Assembly: GCF_015277775.1 (NCBI RefSeq)
Contig: NZ_CP063849.1
Location: forward strand, 5,595,501-5,659,500
Source of the DNA: Paludibaculum fermentans
Lineage (GTDB): Bacteria > Acidobacteriota > Terriglobia > Bryobacterales > Bryobacteraceae
DNA: 64,000 nt
Direction of reading: 5' to 3'
The translations under genes were made by a program, and so were the position numbers. Each line of letters opens with the position of its first letter. Position 1 is the first letter of the stretch. Positions 1 to 8,938 of the stretch are shown here, piece after piece. The notes beneath the pieces are model-generated. The model ran no database searches. It saw only the letters and a program-made list of their open reading frames with translations, and was not told the origin of the DNA.

Positions 1-182
1 GGCAGAACCTGATAGGGATTCGAAAAGCCCTGCCCGGCCGCCAGGCTCCTCGCCACCGCCAGAGGCTCAAATCCCTGCCCCATCGAGGTATCCGGCATGA
101 CTTCGATGTGCAGGATGGTCACCACGCAACCCACCAGCCAGAGGAGTAGAAATGACACGCGGGGGCTGAGTCGGGAGGGCAC
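1..182 (-). CDS. 5' fragment of a membrane glycosyltransferase-like protein
   Basis: This gene runs off the left edge. Reading leftward from a GTG at 182, the frame stays open to position 1 (about 60 residues). It encodes an N-terminal hydrophobic segment (SFLLLWLVGCVVTIL) followed by FEPLAVARSLAAGQGFSNPY. That segment resembles the first periplasmic loop of GT-C (ArnT/PMT-like) lipid-linked sugar transferases, where an acidic residue precedes an ARxLAxGxGF stretch. A similar LAEGRGF stretch occurs in the protein at 5806. The start is uncertain because no good ribosome binding site is visible and a second GTG lies 8 codons further in. Function is inferred from a short fragment. Confidence 0.45.
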   Translation of the reverse strand, partial: MPSRLSPRVSFLLLWLVGCVVTILHIEVMPDTSMGQGFEPLAVARSLAAGQGFSNPYQVL

Positions 183-259
183 CGCCAGCTAGGCTACTAC
201 ATCGCTGTGCCCCTCGTCAGCGGGAACGCTGGTCGAACACGGGAAGGCCCATACCCCAC

Positions 260-268
260 TGCTATACT
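260..268 (+). promoter_or_regulatory. Extended -10 promoter for the S9 peptidase gene
   Basis: TGCTATACT matches an extended -10 (TGnTATAAT) and lies 29 bases before the peptidase start codon. The -35 region is poor, which fits an extended -10 promoter. A GGAG at 291-294 would serve as the ribosome binding site. Confidence 0.4.
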
Positions 269-297
269 CGATCTTATTCCGCTCGCTTCGGGAGATT

Positions 298-2709
298 ATG
301 ATGAGCCGCCCCACCGTCCTCCTGCTGACTCTCCTGCCCGTCCTCCTGCACGCCGAAATGACATACCAGAAGCCGCCGCAAGCCATCCTCGACGTCATGC
401 ACGCGCCGGCTTCGCCCGTACCCTCCGTCAGCCCGGCCAAGACCCACATCCTCCTCATCCAACGCCAGCTTTATCCCTCCATTGCCGTGCTGGCCGCCCC
501 GGTGCACCGCATCGCCGGCCTGCGGATCAATCCCGCCAACAACGGGCCGCACGCGCCGCTGGGCATGGCCACCGGGCTGGTCCTCAAGACGATCGATGGC
601 GGCGCCGAGGTCAAGATCGCCACCCCACCCGGAGCCAGCCTCGACACCCCGGTCTGGAGCCCCGATGGCAAGTACTTCGCCGTCGCCAACTCCACCGCCA
701 CCTCCATCGAACTCTACATCGGGTCCATCTCCAGCCCCATTCTCCGCAAAGTCCCTGGCGTTGTATTGAACGACACCATCGGCCAGCCGGTGATCTGGTT
801 CTCCTCGAGCAAAGAGCTGCTCGTGCGCATGGTAGCCGCCGCCCGCGGACCCGCGCCCAGGCCGCCCGCCGCTCCGGCCGGCCCCAATGTCCAGGAATCC
901 TCGGGCAACGCAGGCCCTGTCCGCACCTACCAGGACATGCTGAAGAGCCCTTACGACGAGAAGCTCTTCGACTACTACTGCACGGCGCAACTCGCCAGCG
1001 TCGATGTGGCCACAGGCCGCGTCACCCCCATCGGCAAACCCGGCATCTTCTCCTCCGTCGCACCCGCGCCCGACGGCAAACACCTGCTGGTCGCCCGCAT
1101 CCAGAAGCCTTATTCATACCTCCACGCTTACCCGGACTTCCCGCGGGAAACCGAGGTCTGGGACCGCTCCGGCCGCACCGTCTACCAGGTCTTCAGCCAT
1201 CCACTCGAAGACACCGTACCCATTGAGGGCGTCCCCACCGGCCGCCGCAACATCGGCTGGCGGCCCACCGAAGGAGCCACACTGATGTGGTGGGAAGCCC
1301 TGGACGGAGGCGATCCGAAAGCCAAGGCGCCCTTCCGCGACAAGCTCATGATGCTGCGCGCGCCGTTCACCGGACATCCGGTGGAAGTGTTCAAAACCCA
1401 GCACCGCGCCCGCGGCCTGATGTATGGCGAAAGCGGCGGGCTGGCCCTGGTCAGCGACTACGATCGCGACCGCCGCTGGCTGCAAATGTTCCGCATCTAC
1501 CTGGACGATCCGTCCGCCCAAGCGAAGCTGGTCTCCAGCCGCAATGCCCAGGATCGCTACAAAGACCCCGGCCTGCCCCTGCTCAAGCGCCTGCCCACAG
1601 GCGGCATGGTGCTGCAGCAGAGCGGCGACTATGTCTTCCTCTCCGGCACCGGCGCCACACCACAGGGCGACCGCCCGTTCCTGGATCGCATGAATCTCAA
1701 GACCTGGGAGACCGAGCGCCTGTTCCGCGCCGGCGAGCAAGGCTACGAAACCGTCGTGGGGCTGCTCAATGCCGAGGGCACCCGCTTCCTCACCAGCTAC
1801 GAGACGCCCAACACGCCGCCCAATCTGTTCATCCGGCAAAAGGATAGCGAAGACCGCGTCGCCGTCACCCACTTCCAGGACCCCACGCCCATCCTGCGCA
1901 AGATCAAGCGTCAACTCGTCACCTACAAGCGCGACGACGGCGTCCAGCTCTCCTTCACGCTCTTTCTGCCGCCAGACTACCACCCGGGCCAGCGTCTGCC
2001 CACCATCCTGTGGGCCTATCCGCTGGAGTACAACGATGCCGACACCGCCGGCCAGATCGGCGGGTCCACCCAGCGGTTTGTCCAGATGCGCGGCATCTCC
2101 CAGCTGTTCCTGCTGCTCTCCGGCTATGCCATCCTGAACGACGCCACCATCCCCATCGTGGGCGATCCGGAGACGGTCAACAACACCTACCTCGAACAGC
2201 TCGTCGCCAGCGCCAGGGCGGCCATCGACAAGGCCGTGGAAATGGGCGTAACCGACCGCAACCGGGTCGGCGTCGGCGGCCACAGCTACGGCGCGTTCAT
2301 GACCGGCAACCTGCTGGCGCACAGCAAGTTATTCCGCGCCGGCGTCGCCCGCAGCGGAGCCTACAACCGCACGCTGACCCCGTTCGGCTTCCAAAGCGAG
2401 CGCCGCACATTCTGGCAGGCCCGCGATACCTATATGAAGATGTCGCCATTCACTTACGCCGACCAGATCAAGACCCCCATCCTGCTCATCCACGGCGAAG
2501 CGGATAACAACCCCGGCACCTTCCCCATCAACAGCGAGCGGCTCTACCAGGCAATCCGCGGCAACGGCGGCACCGTGCGGCTGGTCATGCTGCCGTTTGA
2601 ATCGCACGGCTACGCGGCCCGCGAAAGCTCCGAGCACACCGTCTGGGAAATGTTGACGTGGTTCGATAAATACGTCAAAAACGCCCCGGCCGAAGCCGGC
2701 TCGAGATGA
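298..2709 (+). CDS. Exported S9 family (prolyl oligopeptidase-like) peptidase
   Basis: An 803-residue serine peptidase of the S9 (prolyl oligopeptidase / dipeptidyl-peptidase) type. Residues 1-20 form a signal peptide, so the enzyme is probably periplasmic or secreted. An N-terminal beta-propeller-like region spans roughly residues 30-530. The C-terminal alpha/beta hydrolase domain carries the nucleophile motif GGHSYGAF, a probable Asp in LLIHGEADNNP and a probable His in FESHGYAA. Length and order fit the acylaminoacyl-peptidase/DPP subgroup. Two ATGs are adjacent at 298 and 301, with GGAG just upstream. Its substrate cannot be read from sequence. Confidence 0.85.
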   Translation: MMSRPTVLLLTLLPVLLHAEMTYQKPPQAILDVMHAPASPVPSVSPAKTHILLIQRQLYPSIAVLAAPVHRIAGLRINPANNGPHAPLGMATGLVLKTIDGGAEVKIATPPGASLDTPVWSPDGKYFAVANSTATSIELYIGSISSPILRKVPGVVLNDTIGQPVIWFSSSKELLVRMVAAARGPAPRPPAAPAGPNVQESSGNAGPVRTYQDMLKSPYDEKLFDYYCTAQLASVDVATGRVTPIGKPGIFSSVAPAPDGKHLLVARIQKPYSYLHAYPDFPRETEVWDRSGRTVYQVFSHPLEDTVPIEGVPTGRRNIGWRPTEGATLMWWEALDGGDPKAKAPFRDKLMMLRAPFTGHPVEVFKTQHRARGLMYGESGGLALVSDYDRDRRWLQMFRIYLDDPSAQAKLVSSRNAQDRYKDPGLPLLKRLPTGGMVLQQSGDYVFLSGTGATPQGDRPFLDRMNLKTWETERLFRAGEQGYETVVGLLNAEGTRFLTSYETPNTPPNLFIRQKDSEDRVAVTHFQDPTPILRKIKRQLVTYKRDDGVQLSFTLFLPPDYHPGQRLPTILWAYPLEYNDADTAGQIGGSTQRFVQMRGISQLFLLLSGYAILNDATIPIVGDPETVNNTYLEQLVASARAAIDKAVEMGVTDRNRVGVGGHSYGAFMTGNLLAHSKLFRAGVARSGAYNRTLTPFGFQSERRTFWQARDTYMKMSPFTYADQIKTPILLIHGEADNNPGTFPINSERLYQAIRGNGGTVRLVMLPFESHGYAARESSEHTVWEMLTWFDKYVKNAPAEAGSR

Positions 2710-2786
2710 CCCAAAAGGGCCTATCTTAATTATCTGCAACCATACTAGGTTAATATCTCGTCATTCCTATATAGGAGGGACGGCAG

Positions 2787-3248
2787 ATGTTACGATTTGC
2801 ATTCGCGGCGGCCTTCGCCGCCAGCCTGGCCGTAGCTCAGACGGAAGTCCCTGCGTCTGAGTGGAAGCACGCGGCTAAGGAAATAAGCGGCGAAGCCGCC
2901 TTGATCCGGGTAGCGGCCCAGGATGTGGCCACCAAGCCCTACGGCTTGGGCGTCGATCGGGGAGCCATCCGGCAATCTATAGAAAATCAACAGGTTAGCG
3001 CGGCGCGCATCCAGTCCAAGCTATACGAAGTCGAGCGCGCCGAGTGCGCCAGGGGCCTGTATCAGGACCACCGGCTCGACCGCCTCAAGGAAGCGGCCGA
3101 CCGCCTGACGGACCTGACCGCCGTGCAGCGCGCCACGCTCGGGGACGGGGAGAATAAACCCGCCTGGGGCGTCCTGAAACGTCAGGCGAAAAGCACTTCA
3201 AAGCTGGCCGAAAAAATTGGGAAGGACATTGGGGGCATAGCTGATTAG
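2787..3248 (+). CDS. Small exported helical protein, unknown function
   Basis: A 153-residue protein with a clear signal peptide ending near the AVAQ at residues 15-18. The mature part is polar, rich in Ala, Lys, Glu and Arg, and looks helical. I do not recognise the family. A strong ribosome binding site (AGGAGGG at about 2773-2779) fixes the start. The gene at 3278 follows 29 bases after the stop and encodes a protein of similar size and style (signal peptide plus Lys/Glu-rich helices), so the two probably form a bicistronic pair of exported proteins. Confidence 0.6.
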   Translation: MLRFAFAAAFAASLAVAQTEVPASEWKHAAKEISGEAALIRVAAQDVATKPYGLGVDRGAIRQSIENQQVSAARIQSKLYEVERAECARGLYQDHRLDRLKEAADRLTDLTAVQRATLGDGENKPAWGVLKRQAKSTSKLAEKIGKDIGGIAD

Positions 3249-3277
3249 CCCCTGATTGTGTGCTTTGGGAGGAAATG

Positions 3278-3733
3278 ATGTATCGTTTGATCTTCGTTCT
3301 CGCCATCTGCCTGATCGTCGTCGGCCGGAACCTGGCCGCACAGTCCTCGAAGACGGTGGTCTCCGATGTGGTGCGGGAGGCCGGGGCCATTGCCAAGACG
3401 GAGAAGTCGCTCCAGAGCCTGCTGGAGCAGACCAAGTCGGACCCCAAGCAGGCCGAGTCCCTGGTTAAGACCGCCAAAGTGAAGGTCAAAACGATCAAGG
3501 AGCTGCTGGATCAGCTGGATGCGCGGTACGACACACTGAACGAGGAGCAGCGTTCGGCAGTCCGTGAGTCGTGGACGATCAGCGAACTACTCGGCGCCTA
3601 CGTCGACAACCAGCAGGACGACCTGGCCGGCCTCGCCGACAATGAGCGCCGCGAAGATGCCCGCGTGAATGCCACCTGCGCCGTCCGGCGCGCCGAAATG
3701 CTGGTCGATTCTGTCCAGCGCCTGACGAAATAA
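3278..3733 (+). CDS. Small exported helical protein, unknown function
   Basis: A 151-residue exported protein. I start it at the ATG at 3278 because GGGAGGAA at 3267-3274 is well placed for it. The frame is open further upstream to a GTG at 3260, but that start would place the ribosome binding site inside the gene. The signal peptide (YRLIFVLAICLIVVGRNLAAQ) is followed by helical sequence rich in Lys, Glu and Ala. Three to four heptad-like stretches suggest a small coiled coil. It pairs with the gene at 2787. Function is unknown. Confidence 0.6.
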   Translation: MYRLIFVLAICLIVVGRNLAAQSSKTVVSDVVREAGAIAKTEKSLQSLLEQTKSDPKQAESLVKTAKVKVKTIKELLDQLDARYDTLNEEQRSAVRESWTISELLGAYVDNQQDDLAGLADNERREDARVNATCAVRRAEMLVDSVQRLTK

Positions 3734-3760
3734 CAGCATCCGGCCGGCCCGCGGGCTGCG

Positions 3761-3766
3761 TACAAT
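3761..3766 (+). promoter_or_regulatory. Probable -10 element for the ALDH gene
   Basis: TACAAT lies 18 bases before the ATG at 3785, with GGAGAG between them as ribosome binding site. No good -35 is visible. The GC-rich inverted sequence just upstream (CCGGCCGG...) may end the preceding transcript. Confidence 0.3.
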
Positions 3767-3784
3767 GAAGGCCGGAGAGCCTTC

Positions 3785-5308
3785 ATGTCAGTCGAAGAGA
3801 TTCTGAATAGACTGGGCATTCAGCCTTTGAATTCCGGAGCTTGCGGCGCAGGCTGGCTGGAAACCCCGGGCGGCGGCGAGCTCCGTAGCCTGAATCCGGC
3901 TACCGGCGCGCCCATCGCGAGCGTCGCCATGGCTTCAGCCGCCGATTACGACACGGTCATGGACGACGCCGCTGCCGTTTTTGAGCGTTGGCGCCTGCTG
4001 CCCGCCCCCAAACGCGGCGAAATCGTTCGCCTGATCGGCGAGGAGCTGCGGCTCCACAAAGACGACCTCGGCGCGCTGGTCGCCCTGGAAATGGGCAAGA
4101 TCCTCGCCGAAGGCAAGGGCGAGGTCCAGGAGATGATCGACATCGCCGATTTCGCCGTCGGCCTGTCCCGCCAACTGTACGGGCTCACGATGCACAGCGA
4201 GCGGCCCGGCCACCGCATGTACGAGCAGTGGCATCCGCTGGGTGTGGTCGGCGTGATCAGCGCCTTCAACTTCCCCGTCGCGGTGTGGAGCTGGAATGCA
4301 CTCATCGCCGCCGTCTGTGGCGACTGCGTCCTCTGGAAACCCTCCTCCGAAACCCCGCTCACCGCGATCGCTGTTCAGAACATCTGCAACCGCGTGCTGG
4401 AACGCACCGGCTGGCAGGGCGTGTTCACTCTCGTCATCGGACGCGGATCCACTGTGGGCGAGAAGATGCTCGCCGACAAGCGCGTACCCCTGGTCAGCGC
4501 CACGGGTAGCTGCCAGATGGGCTACCGAGTCGCCGAAGTGGTGGGCCGCCGCCTGGCCCGGACCATCCTCGAACTGGGTGGCAACAATGGCGTGATCGTC
4601 ACCGAAGACGCCAACCTCGACCTCGCCCTGAGAGCCGTTCTCTTCGGAGCGGTCGGCACAGCCGGCCAGCGCTGCACCACCATTCGCCGGCTCTTCTTGC
4701 ACAAGTCCATCGCGGGCCCCTTCATCGAGAAATTGAAGGCCGCCTACGCCCAGGTACGCATTGGCGACCCGCTGGATCCGCAGACGCTGATGGGCCCGCT
4801 GGTCAACAAACCGGCCGTGGAAGAAATGCTGGACGGGTTGGAGCGAGCCAAAGCCCAGGGCGCCGAGATCCTCTATGGCGGGGCGGCGCTGGAACAGAAC
4901 GGCGGGTTCTTCGTCCAGCCCACGCTGGTCAAGGCCAGCGCGTTCATGCCCATCGTCAGCGAAGAGATCTTCGCCCCCATTCTGTACATCCTGGAATACG
5001 AAAACCTCGACCAGGCCATCGCCTGGCACAACTCGGTGCCCCAGGGCCTCTCCTCCGCCATCTTCACCAACAGCCTGATCTCCGCGGAGACCTTCCTCTC
5101 CGCCCGGGGCAGCGACTGCGGCATCGCCAACGTCAACATCGGCACCAGTGGCGCCGAAATCGGCGGCGCCTTTGGCGGCGAGAAGGAGACGGGCGGCGGT
5201 CGCGAAGCCGGCAGCGATTCCTGGAAGGCGTACATGCGCCGCCAGACCGTCACCATCAATTGGTCGAAGGACTTACCACTGGCGCAAGGCATCGAATTCA
5301 AGGTCTGA
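3785..5308 (+). CDS. ALDH7-family semialdehyde dehydrogenase (AmaB/PcD-like)
   Basis: A 507-residue NAD(P)-dependent aldehyde dehydrogenase. The catalytic Cys is C297 in [13 protein letters not shown] and the general base is E263 in LELGGNNG. The C-terminal run [20 protein letters not shown] with [18 protein letters not shown] is diagnostic of the ALDH7 group (antiquitin, AmaB), which oxidises alpha-aminoadipate semialdehyde in lysine breakdown. Full length for the family. No other lysine-catabolism gene lies nearby, so the physiological substrate is inferred only from family membership. Confidence 0.85.
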   Translation: MSVEEILNRLGIQPLNSGACGAGWLETPGGGELRSLNPATGAPIASVAMASAADYDTVMDDAAAVFERWRLLPAPKRGEIVRLIGEELRLHKDDLGALVALEMGKILAEGKGEVQEMIDIADFAVGLSRQLYGLTMHSERPGHRMYEQWHPLGVVGVISAFNFPVAVWSWNALIAAVCGDCVLWKPSSETPLTAIAVQNICNRVLERTGWQGVFTLVIGRGSTVGEKMLADKRVPLVSATGSCQMGYRVAEVVGRRLARTILELGGNNGVIVTEDANLDLALRAVLFGAVGTAGQRCTTIRRLFLHKSIAGPFIEKLKAAYAQVRIGDPLDPQTLMGPLVNKPAVEEMLDGLERAKAQGAEILYGGAALEQNGGFFVQPTLVKASAFMPIVSEEIFAPILYILEYENLDQAIAWHNSVPQGLSSAIFTNSLISAETFLSARGSDCGIANVNIGTSGAEIGGAFGGEKETGGGREAGSDSWKAYMRRQTVTINWSKDLPLAQGIEFKV

Positions 5309-5343
5309 GAATAAATGGGAATACGCGGCACTAGTTCAGTGCT

Positions 5344-5715
5344 ATGCCGCGTATCGCCATCTGCCTATTCCTTCTGATGCCTTTGGTCCGGGCCCAGGCG
5401 CCCGCCCGAACGCAGCCCGAAGTGGAACGGCTGGAGAGCCTCATCGAGGAGCTCACCGCGATGAAAGCGCAGGTGGCCGCCTTGGAAGGACGCATCGACA
5501 CCGTCCTGCGCGGCCTCAGCGAGCAGAAGGGCGCACTCCAGAGCAAGCCCACTGCGTATAACGCACTCCGCAATATAGAATCGGATCCCGCTCCCGACGC
5601 CAAGCCGCCCGCTGTACGCTGCGCCGCCCTCACGGCCTCTGGCAAGCGCTGCACCCGAGCCGCGGCCGACGCTTCCAAGTACTGCAAGCAGCACCAGTTA
5701 GCGCACTCGAAGTAG
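5344..5715 (+). CDS. Small exported protein with coiled coil and C-terminal Cys/His motif
   Basis: A 123-residue protein. It has a short signal peptide (PRIAICLFLLMPLVRAQA), a heptad-patterned coiled coil at about residues 25-60 (VERLESLIEELTAMKAQVAA), and a C-terminal motif RCAALTASGKRCTRAA...YCKQHQ. That tail matches the pattern C-x6-GKRC-xn-YCxQH known from DUF5763-type short domains, which probably bind zinc through three Cys and one His. Placement in the envelope follows from the signal peptide. Function is unknown. Confidence 0.6.
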   Translation: MPRIAICLFLLMPLVRAQAPARTQPEVERLESLIEELTAMKAQVAALEGRIDTVLRGLSEQKGALQSKPTAYNALRNIESDPAPDAKPPAVRCAALTASGKRCTRAAADASKYCKQHQLAHSK

Positions 5716-5805
5716 TCTGGGCCGCCGCCGCGATCCACCGCCGTCGAAGGCGGCCCGTCCCTCTCCACCTAATGGCCATTCCCGATAGGGCCGATAGGAG
5801 TAGAG

Positions 5806-7179
5806 ATGATCAGGACGAGTGTTCCGCCGGCGGGCCCGGTGCACTACCAATCCAGCGCATCCTCTACCAGGCACCAGGCGGAGGCGTCCCCGCGCACATT
5901 CTGGCCGCTGCCGGAGGCGCAAACGCGGGTCGTCTGCCGTTGGCTTCTGCTGGCACTGGCCGCTCTTTACCTGATCCAGATCCCCACTCCGCTCCGGCTC
6001 AACTACGACAGCGTTCACCTTCTGGGCGTGGGTGAAAACCTAGCGGAAGGCCGCGGCTTCATCGATCACGGGCAACGGCCTGTCTTCCCTCCGGGCTTCC
6101 CTCTCGTCGTGGCGGCGCTGCTGAGGACGGGCCTTATGTCGCCAGCCGCCCTCGCGCTTTTCAACCTGGCCATGCTCGCCGTGGGCTTGCTGGCGATTCG
6201 CCGCATCCTGATGAACCGGTTCGACATGGATGAATCTACGGTGTTGGGCGTTGCGTGTTTGTTCCTGCTCTCCGTCGTGGTGATCAAGCACTCCATGATC
6301 CCGCTTACCGACGTGCCGTTCTTCGCGATCTCCATGGCCGCGCTCGCCTCCATGGAACGGCTGCGGGACCTCAAACTGGGCTGGAAACTGTGTCTCGGGT
6401 GCGCCCTGGCACTGCTGTTGGTATGCTGCGCAACCCTGGTTCGAACCATTGGAGTGGCGCTTTGGCCGGCGTGGCTCTGGTGCGTGCTGAGCAACCGGAG
6501 CGTGCGGGTGCACACCGCCCGCATCCCCAGGAAATTGGTCGCCGCGGTTGCACTGCTCCTGCTGGCCGCTGTTGCTGTAGTCGCCTGGAAGCTCACTCTC
6601 ATCCTGCGCAACTACTTCCTCCAATTCGTTGGAGCCCAGGCCTGGTACCAGTTTCTATGGGGCTTGGCGGAGTTCCGGCTGATGGAGTTCGGCCAGCTCT
6701 TCCTGAATCTGCCCAAAGGCGTCCTTCCGCTCGAATCACAATGGATTGTGAGGCTTCCGGGCGCCCTGCTGCTCGCCGCAACTGTCGCGGGCTTGCTGGG
6801 CAGGCGGCGGGACCTCAGCTCAACTGACGTCTATTTCGGGTTCTATGGGCTGATCCTCGCCATCTGGCCGCACTTCGATTCCCGCTTCTGGCTGCCGGTG
6901 CTGCCCTTGCTGGTCGCCTACGCGTTCAGGGGAGTAGAAGCATTGCCGCTGCCGGCAGCCATCAGCCGCTGGTCGCCCGTCGTCCTGGCGCTGTACGCCA
7001 TTATCGGGCTGACTTCGTTGGCCTACAGCACCCAGCTCACTTACTCCGGACGGTCGTTCCCGAGCCTCTACCCTGAGTACTCCGCGTCTTACTGCGCCGA
7101 AGCATACACTTGCGGCAAGGTCGACCCGAACGAGGAACAAGACCCCGATGCGATCCATATCCTCCGCCGTTTCCGCTAG
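5806..7179 (+). CDS. GT-C fold membrane glycosyltransferase-like protein (GT39/ArnT-like)
   Basis: A 457-residue polytopic membrane protein with about 10 hydrophobic segments. A cytoplasmic N-terminus of about 45 residues precedes the first membrane helix. The first periplasmic loop holds LRLNYDSVHLLGVGENLAEGRGF, where the Asp sits at the position of the catalytic or metal-binding acidic residue of GT-C enzymes. A second conserved-looking loop reads SMIPLTDVPFF. These features fit lipid-linked sugar transferases of the ArnT/PMT/GT39 type. Acceptor and sugar are unknown. The partial gene at the left edge has similar loop features. Confidence 0.6.
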   Translation: MIRTSVPPAGPVHYQSSASSTRHQAEASPRTFWPLPEAQTRVVCRWLLLALAALYLIQIPTPLRLNYDSVHLLGVGENLAEGRGFIDHGQRPVFPPGFPLVVAALLRTGLMSPAALALFNLAMLAVGLLAIRRILMNRFDMDESTVLGVACLFLLSVVVIKHSMIPLTDVPFFAISMAALASMERLRDLKLGWKLCLGCALALLLVCCATLVRTIGVALWPAWLWCVLSNRSVRVHTARIPRKLVAAVALLLLAAVAVVAWKLTLILRNYFLQFVGAQAWYQFLWGLAEFRLMEFGQLFLNLPKGVLPLESQWIVRLPGALLLAATVAGLLGRRRDLSSTDVYFGFYGLILAIWPHFDSRFWLPVLPLLVAYAFRGVEALPLPAAISRWSPVVLALYAIIGLTSLAYSTQLTYSGRSFPSLYPEYSASYCAEAYTCGKVDPNEEQDPDAIHILRRFR

Positions 7180-7200
7180 TTAGCTCCTACTCGCCCAATC

Positions 7201-8022
7201 TCACTGGAAGGCGATCTCGCGCACAACCGCGCGGGTCTTGTAGTCCAGTAGCAGCTTCACAGACCGGCCCGCACCCGGCTGCGCGCCGCGCTCGTCGTCG
7301 CGGTGGATGGCGGCCATCACCTCCGCGCTGCCGCCGGAATCGGGCCCCTGGCTCTCCAGCCGGTAGTCAGCCTCCTGCCAATGCTTGACCCGGACCAGAT
7401 ACTCCGTTGCCGCCTTCCGCAAATCCTCCGCCGGCACAATGGACGCGCGCAGAAATCCGGCGGACCCGTACTCTACCGTCGCGGGCCGCCATCCGTCCGC
7501 GGCGAAGAAGCCTTGCTGATAGCGCCACAGAATCTCCAGCCGGGCCCCGCTCCGTTTCAGCCACGTCAATCGGTAATACAGGTGGCGCCGCCAGGACGGA
7601 GCCGAGCCGGTCATGAAGTTCATCTCCAAGGGTGTCGGCCAGCTCACCCGGCTCTGTTCCGTCGTCAAGGTGACCTGATCACCCGCGTCGGGTTTGAATG
7701 TCACATCCGGCAGGGTATCCGGACCACCTTGTTTCCGGCCCGGCCCGCAGGGGAACTCGCCATCGGCGTAGGTGAATGTCACCCGGCCGGTTCCGGAAAG
7801 GGCCACGTTGAATCCCGACGGGAGGCTGCCCGGGACCATCAGATCAAGACGGACACCCGCCATTTCGAGCACGCCATTGTCGTATCTGAGCTGATCCAAC
7901 GGCCGGACAGCGGTTCGATTTGTCGATAAACGATCGAGCGCTCCGCTCAGCACGCGGATGCCGTACAACCAGATGACTACCCCGACGGCAGCCAGGAGAG
8001 CCAGACCAAGCAGAATGCGCAC
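7201..8022 (-). CDS. Membrane-anchored protein, unknown function
   Basis: A 273-residue protein with one N-terminal transmembrane helix (ILLGLALLAAVGVVIWLYG) and a periplasmic region of mostly beta character. The start is a GTG at 8022 with a weak ribosome binding site. I do not recognise a family. It converges on the glycosyltransferase gene, with only 21 bases between the stops, and follows the PRC-barrel gene on the same strand by about 50 bases, so it may be its operon partner. Confidence 0.55.
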   Translation of the reverse strand: MRILLGLALLAAVGVVIWLYGIRVLSGALDRLSTNRTAVRPLDQLRYDNGVLEMAGVRLDLMVPGSLPSGFNVALSGTGRVTFTYADGEFPCGPGRKQGGPDTLPDVTFKPDAGDQVTLTTEQSRVSWPTPLEMNFMTGSAPSWRRHLYYRLTWLKRSGARLEILWRYQQGFFAADGWRPATVEYGSAGFLRASIVPAEDLRKAATEYLVRVKHWQEADYRLESQGPDSGGSAEVMAAIHRDDERGAQPGAGRSVKLLLDYKTRAVVREIAFQ

Positions 8023-8069
8023 GTCTGACTCTAGCGCAGGTTCCTCCGCTCCGCTTTAGAGAGTTCGAG

Positions 8070-8690
8070 TTACAGATCGTCGTGTGCCTGAGCCAGCACC
8101 ACCTGGCGGTCCGGCCACGAGATCGACTCCACACACCTCGTCGTGAGCAGCACCTTCTGGCCGTTCATCCAGCTTCCTGTGCGGGCCACCACATACCGCA
8201 CGTACCAATTCGAATCTTCCATGATCAGGTCGTCGATCTGGCCCAGTTCCCCGTCCGCCGCCTTCACCTGGTAGCTGATGATGTCTTTCGAACTGTGCAG
8301 GTGCGTGTCCTCTTCCATGACTGCCGTTTGGGGACTGGCAAAGACCGGGACCAGCGGCGGCTCCATCGACCAGTAGGTAGGCCAGCCGTAGTACTCGCTG
8401 ATGGCGATCTCTTCCTGGCGCGACACCGGCCTCGCCGTATCGACATCCGGACTATTCCGGATTTGATCCATGGTCAGGCTCACCGGCAGGATGCGTTGGT
8501 CCCAATCCGGTTGCCCCGCCGCGGCGGGCGCCACCAGCACCTGCCGGCTGGAGAACCAACTCCCTGTTTCTACAACGAGATAGCGCACTCTCCAACCACG
8601 ATCGTCGAACAGGAAATCGTGGACGTGTCCCAGATTGCCATCCTCCGCGTGGATCGTCGAGCCGATTAAAGAACTCAGGCTTCGCAGCAT
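8070..8690 (-). CDS. Tandem PRC-barrel domain protein
   Basis: A 206-residue protein with two PRC-barrel units. The first, about residues 1-75, reads IGSTIHAEDGNLGHVHDFLFDD with VRYLVVETGSWFSSRQVL. The second, about residues 120-195, reads YQVKAADGELGQIDDLIMED with VRYVVARTGSWMNGQKVLL. PRC-barrels occur in photosynthetic reaction-centre H subunits, in RimM and in many soil bacteria as stand-alone stress-linked proteins. No signal peptide is seen, so it is probably cytoplasmic. A strong ribosome binding site (AGGAGG) lies six bases before the ATG. Confidence 0.8.
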   Translation of the reverse strand: MLRSLSSLIGSTIHAEDGNLGHVHDFLFDDRGWRVRYLVVETGSWFSSRQVLVAPAAAGQPDWDQRILPVSLTMDQIRNSPDVDTARPVSRQEEIAISEYYGWPTYWSMEPPLVPVFASPQTAVMEEDTHLHSSKDIISYQVKAADGELGQIDDLIMEDSNWYVRYVVARTGSWMNGQKVLLTTRCVESISWPDRQVVLAQAHDDL

Positions 8691-8869
8691 GATTTCCTCC
8701 TGGAATTTGCGTTTACGCTTCCAGTTTGGCCGCCGCGCGGAACGCCGGCGATCCCGATTTCAGGTGACAAGGGCTCGGAATTCAGGGCAGGCGACCACCG
8801 CGGCATGCGAACTTCGCCTCCTCTTCAGGAGTAGCCCGGCATTCGAACTCTCTCGCGCAATCTCCGCCC

Positions 8870-8914
8870 GAAAAGAAAAGAGCCCGGGGACCAGGCTCAG
8901 TTGGCCCCCGGGCT
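8870..8914 (-). terminator. Rho-independent terminator of ftsK
   Basis: A 9-bp perfect stem, AGCCCGGGG (8881-8889) with CCCCGGGCT (8906-8914), lies 25 bases past the ftsK stop. On the minus strand it is followed by CTTTTCTTTT. A short T-rich stretch also follows it on the plus strand, so it may act in both directions. Confidence 0.8.
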
Positions 8915-8938
8915 TTCTACGGTTTCTCAACCACAAAC

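Noticed and set aside
1114-2322. A 402-codon leftward frame inside the S9 peptidase gene
   Set aside because: A shadow frame produced by high third-position GC; the plus-strand protein has clear peptidase motifs.
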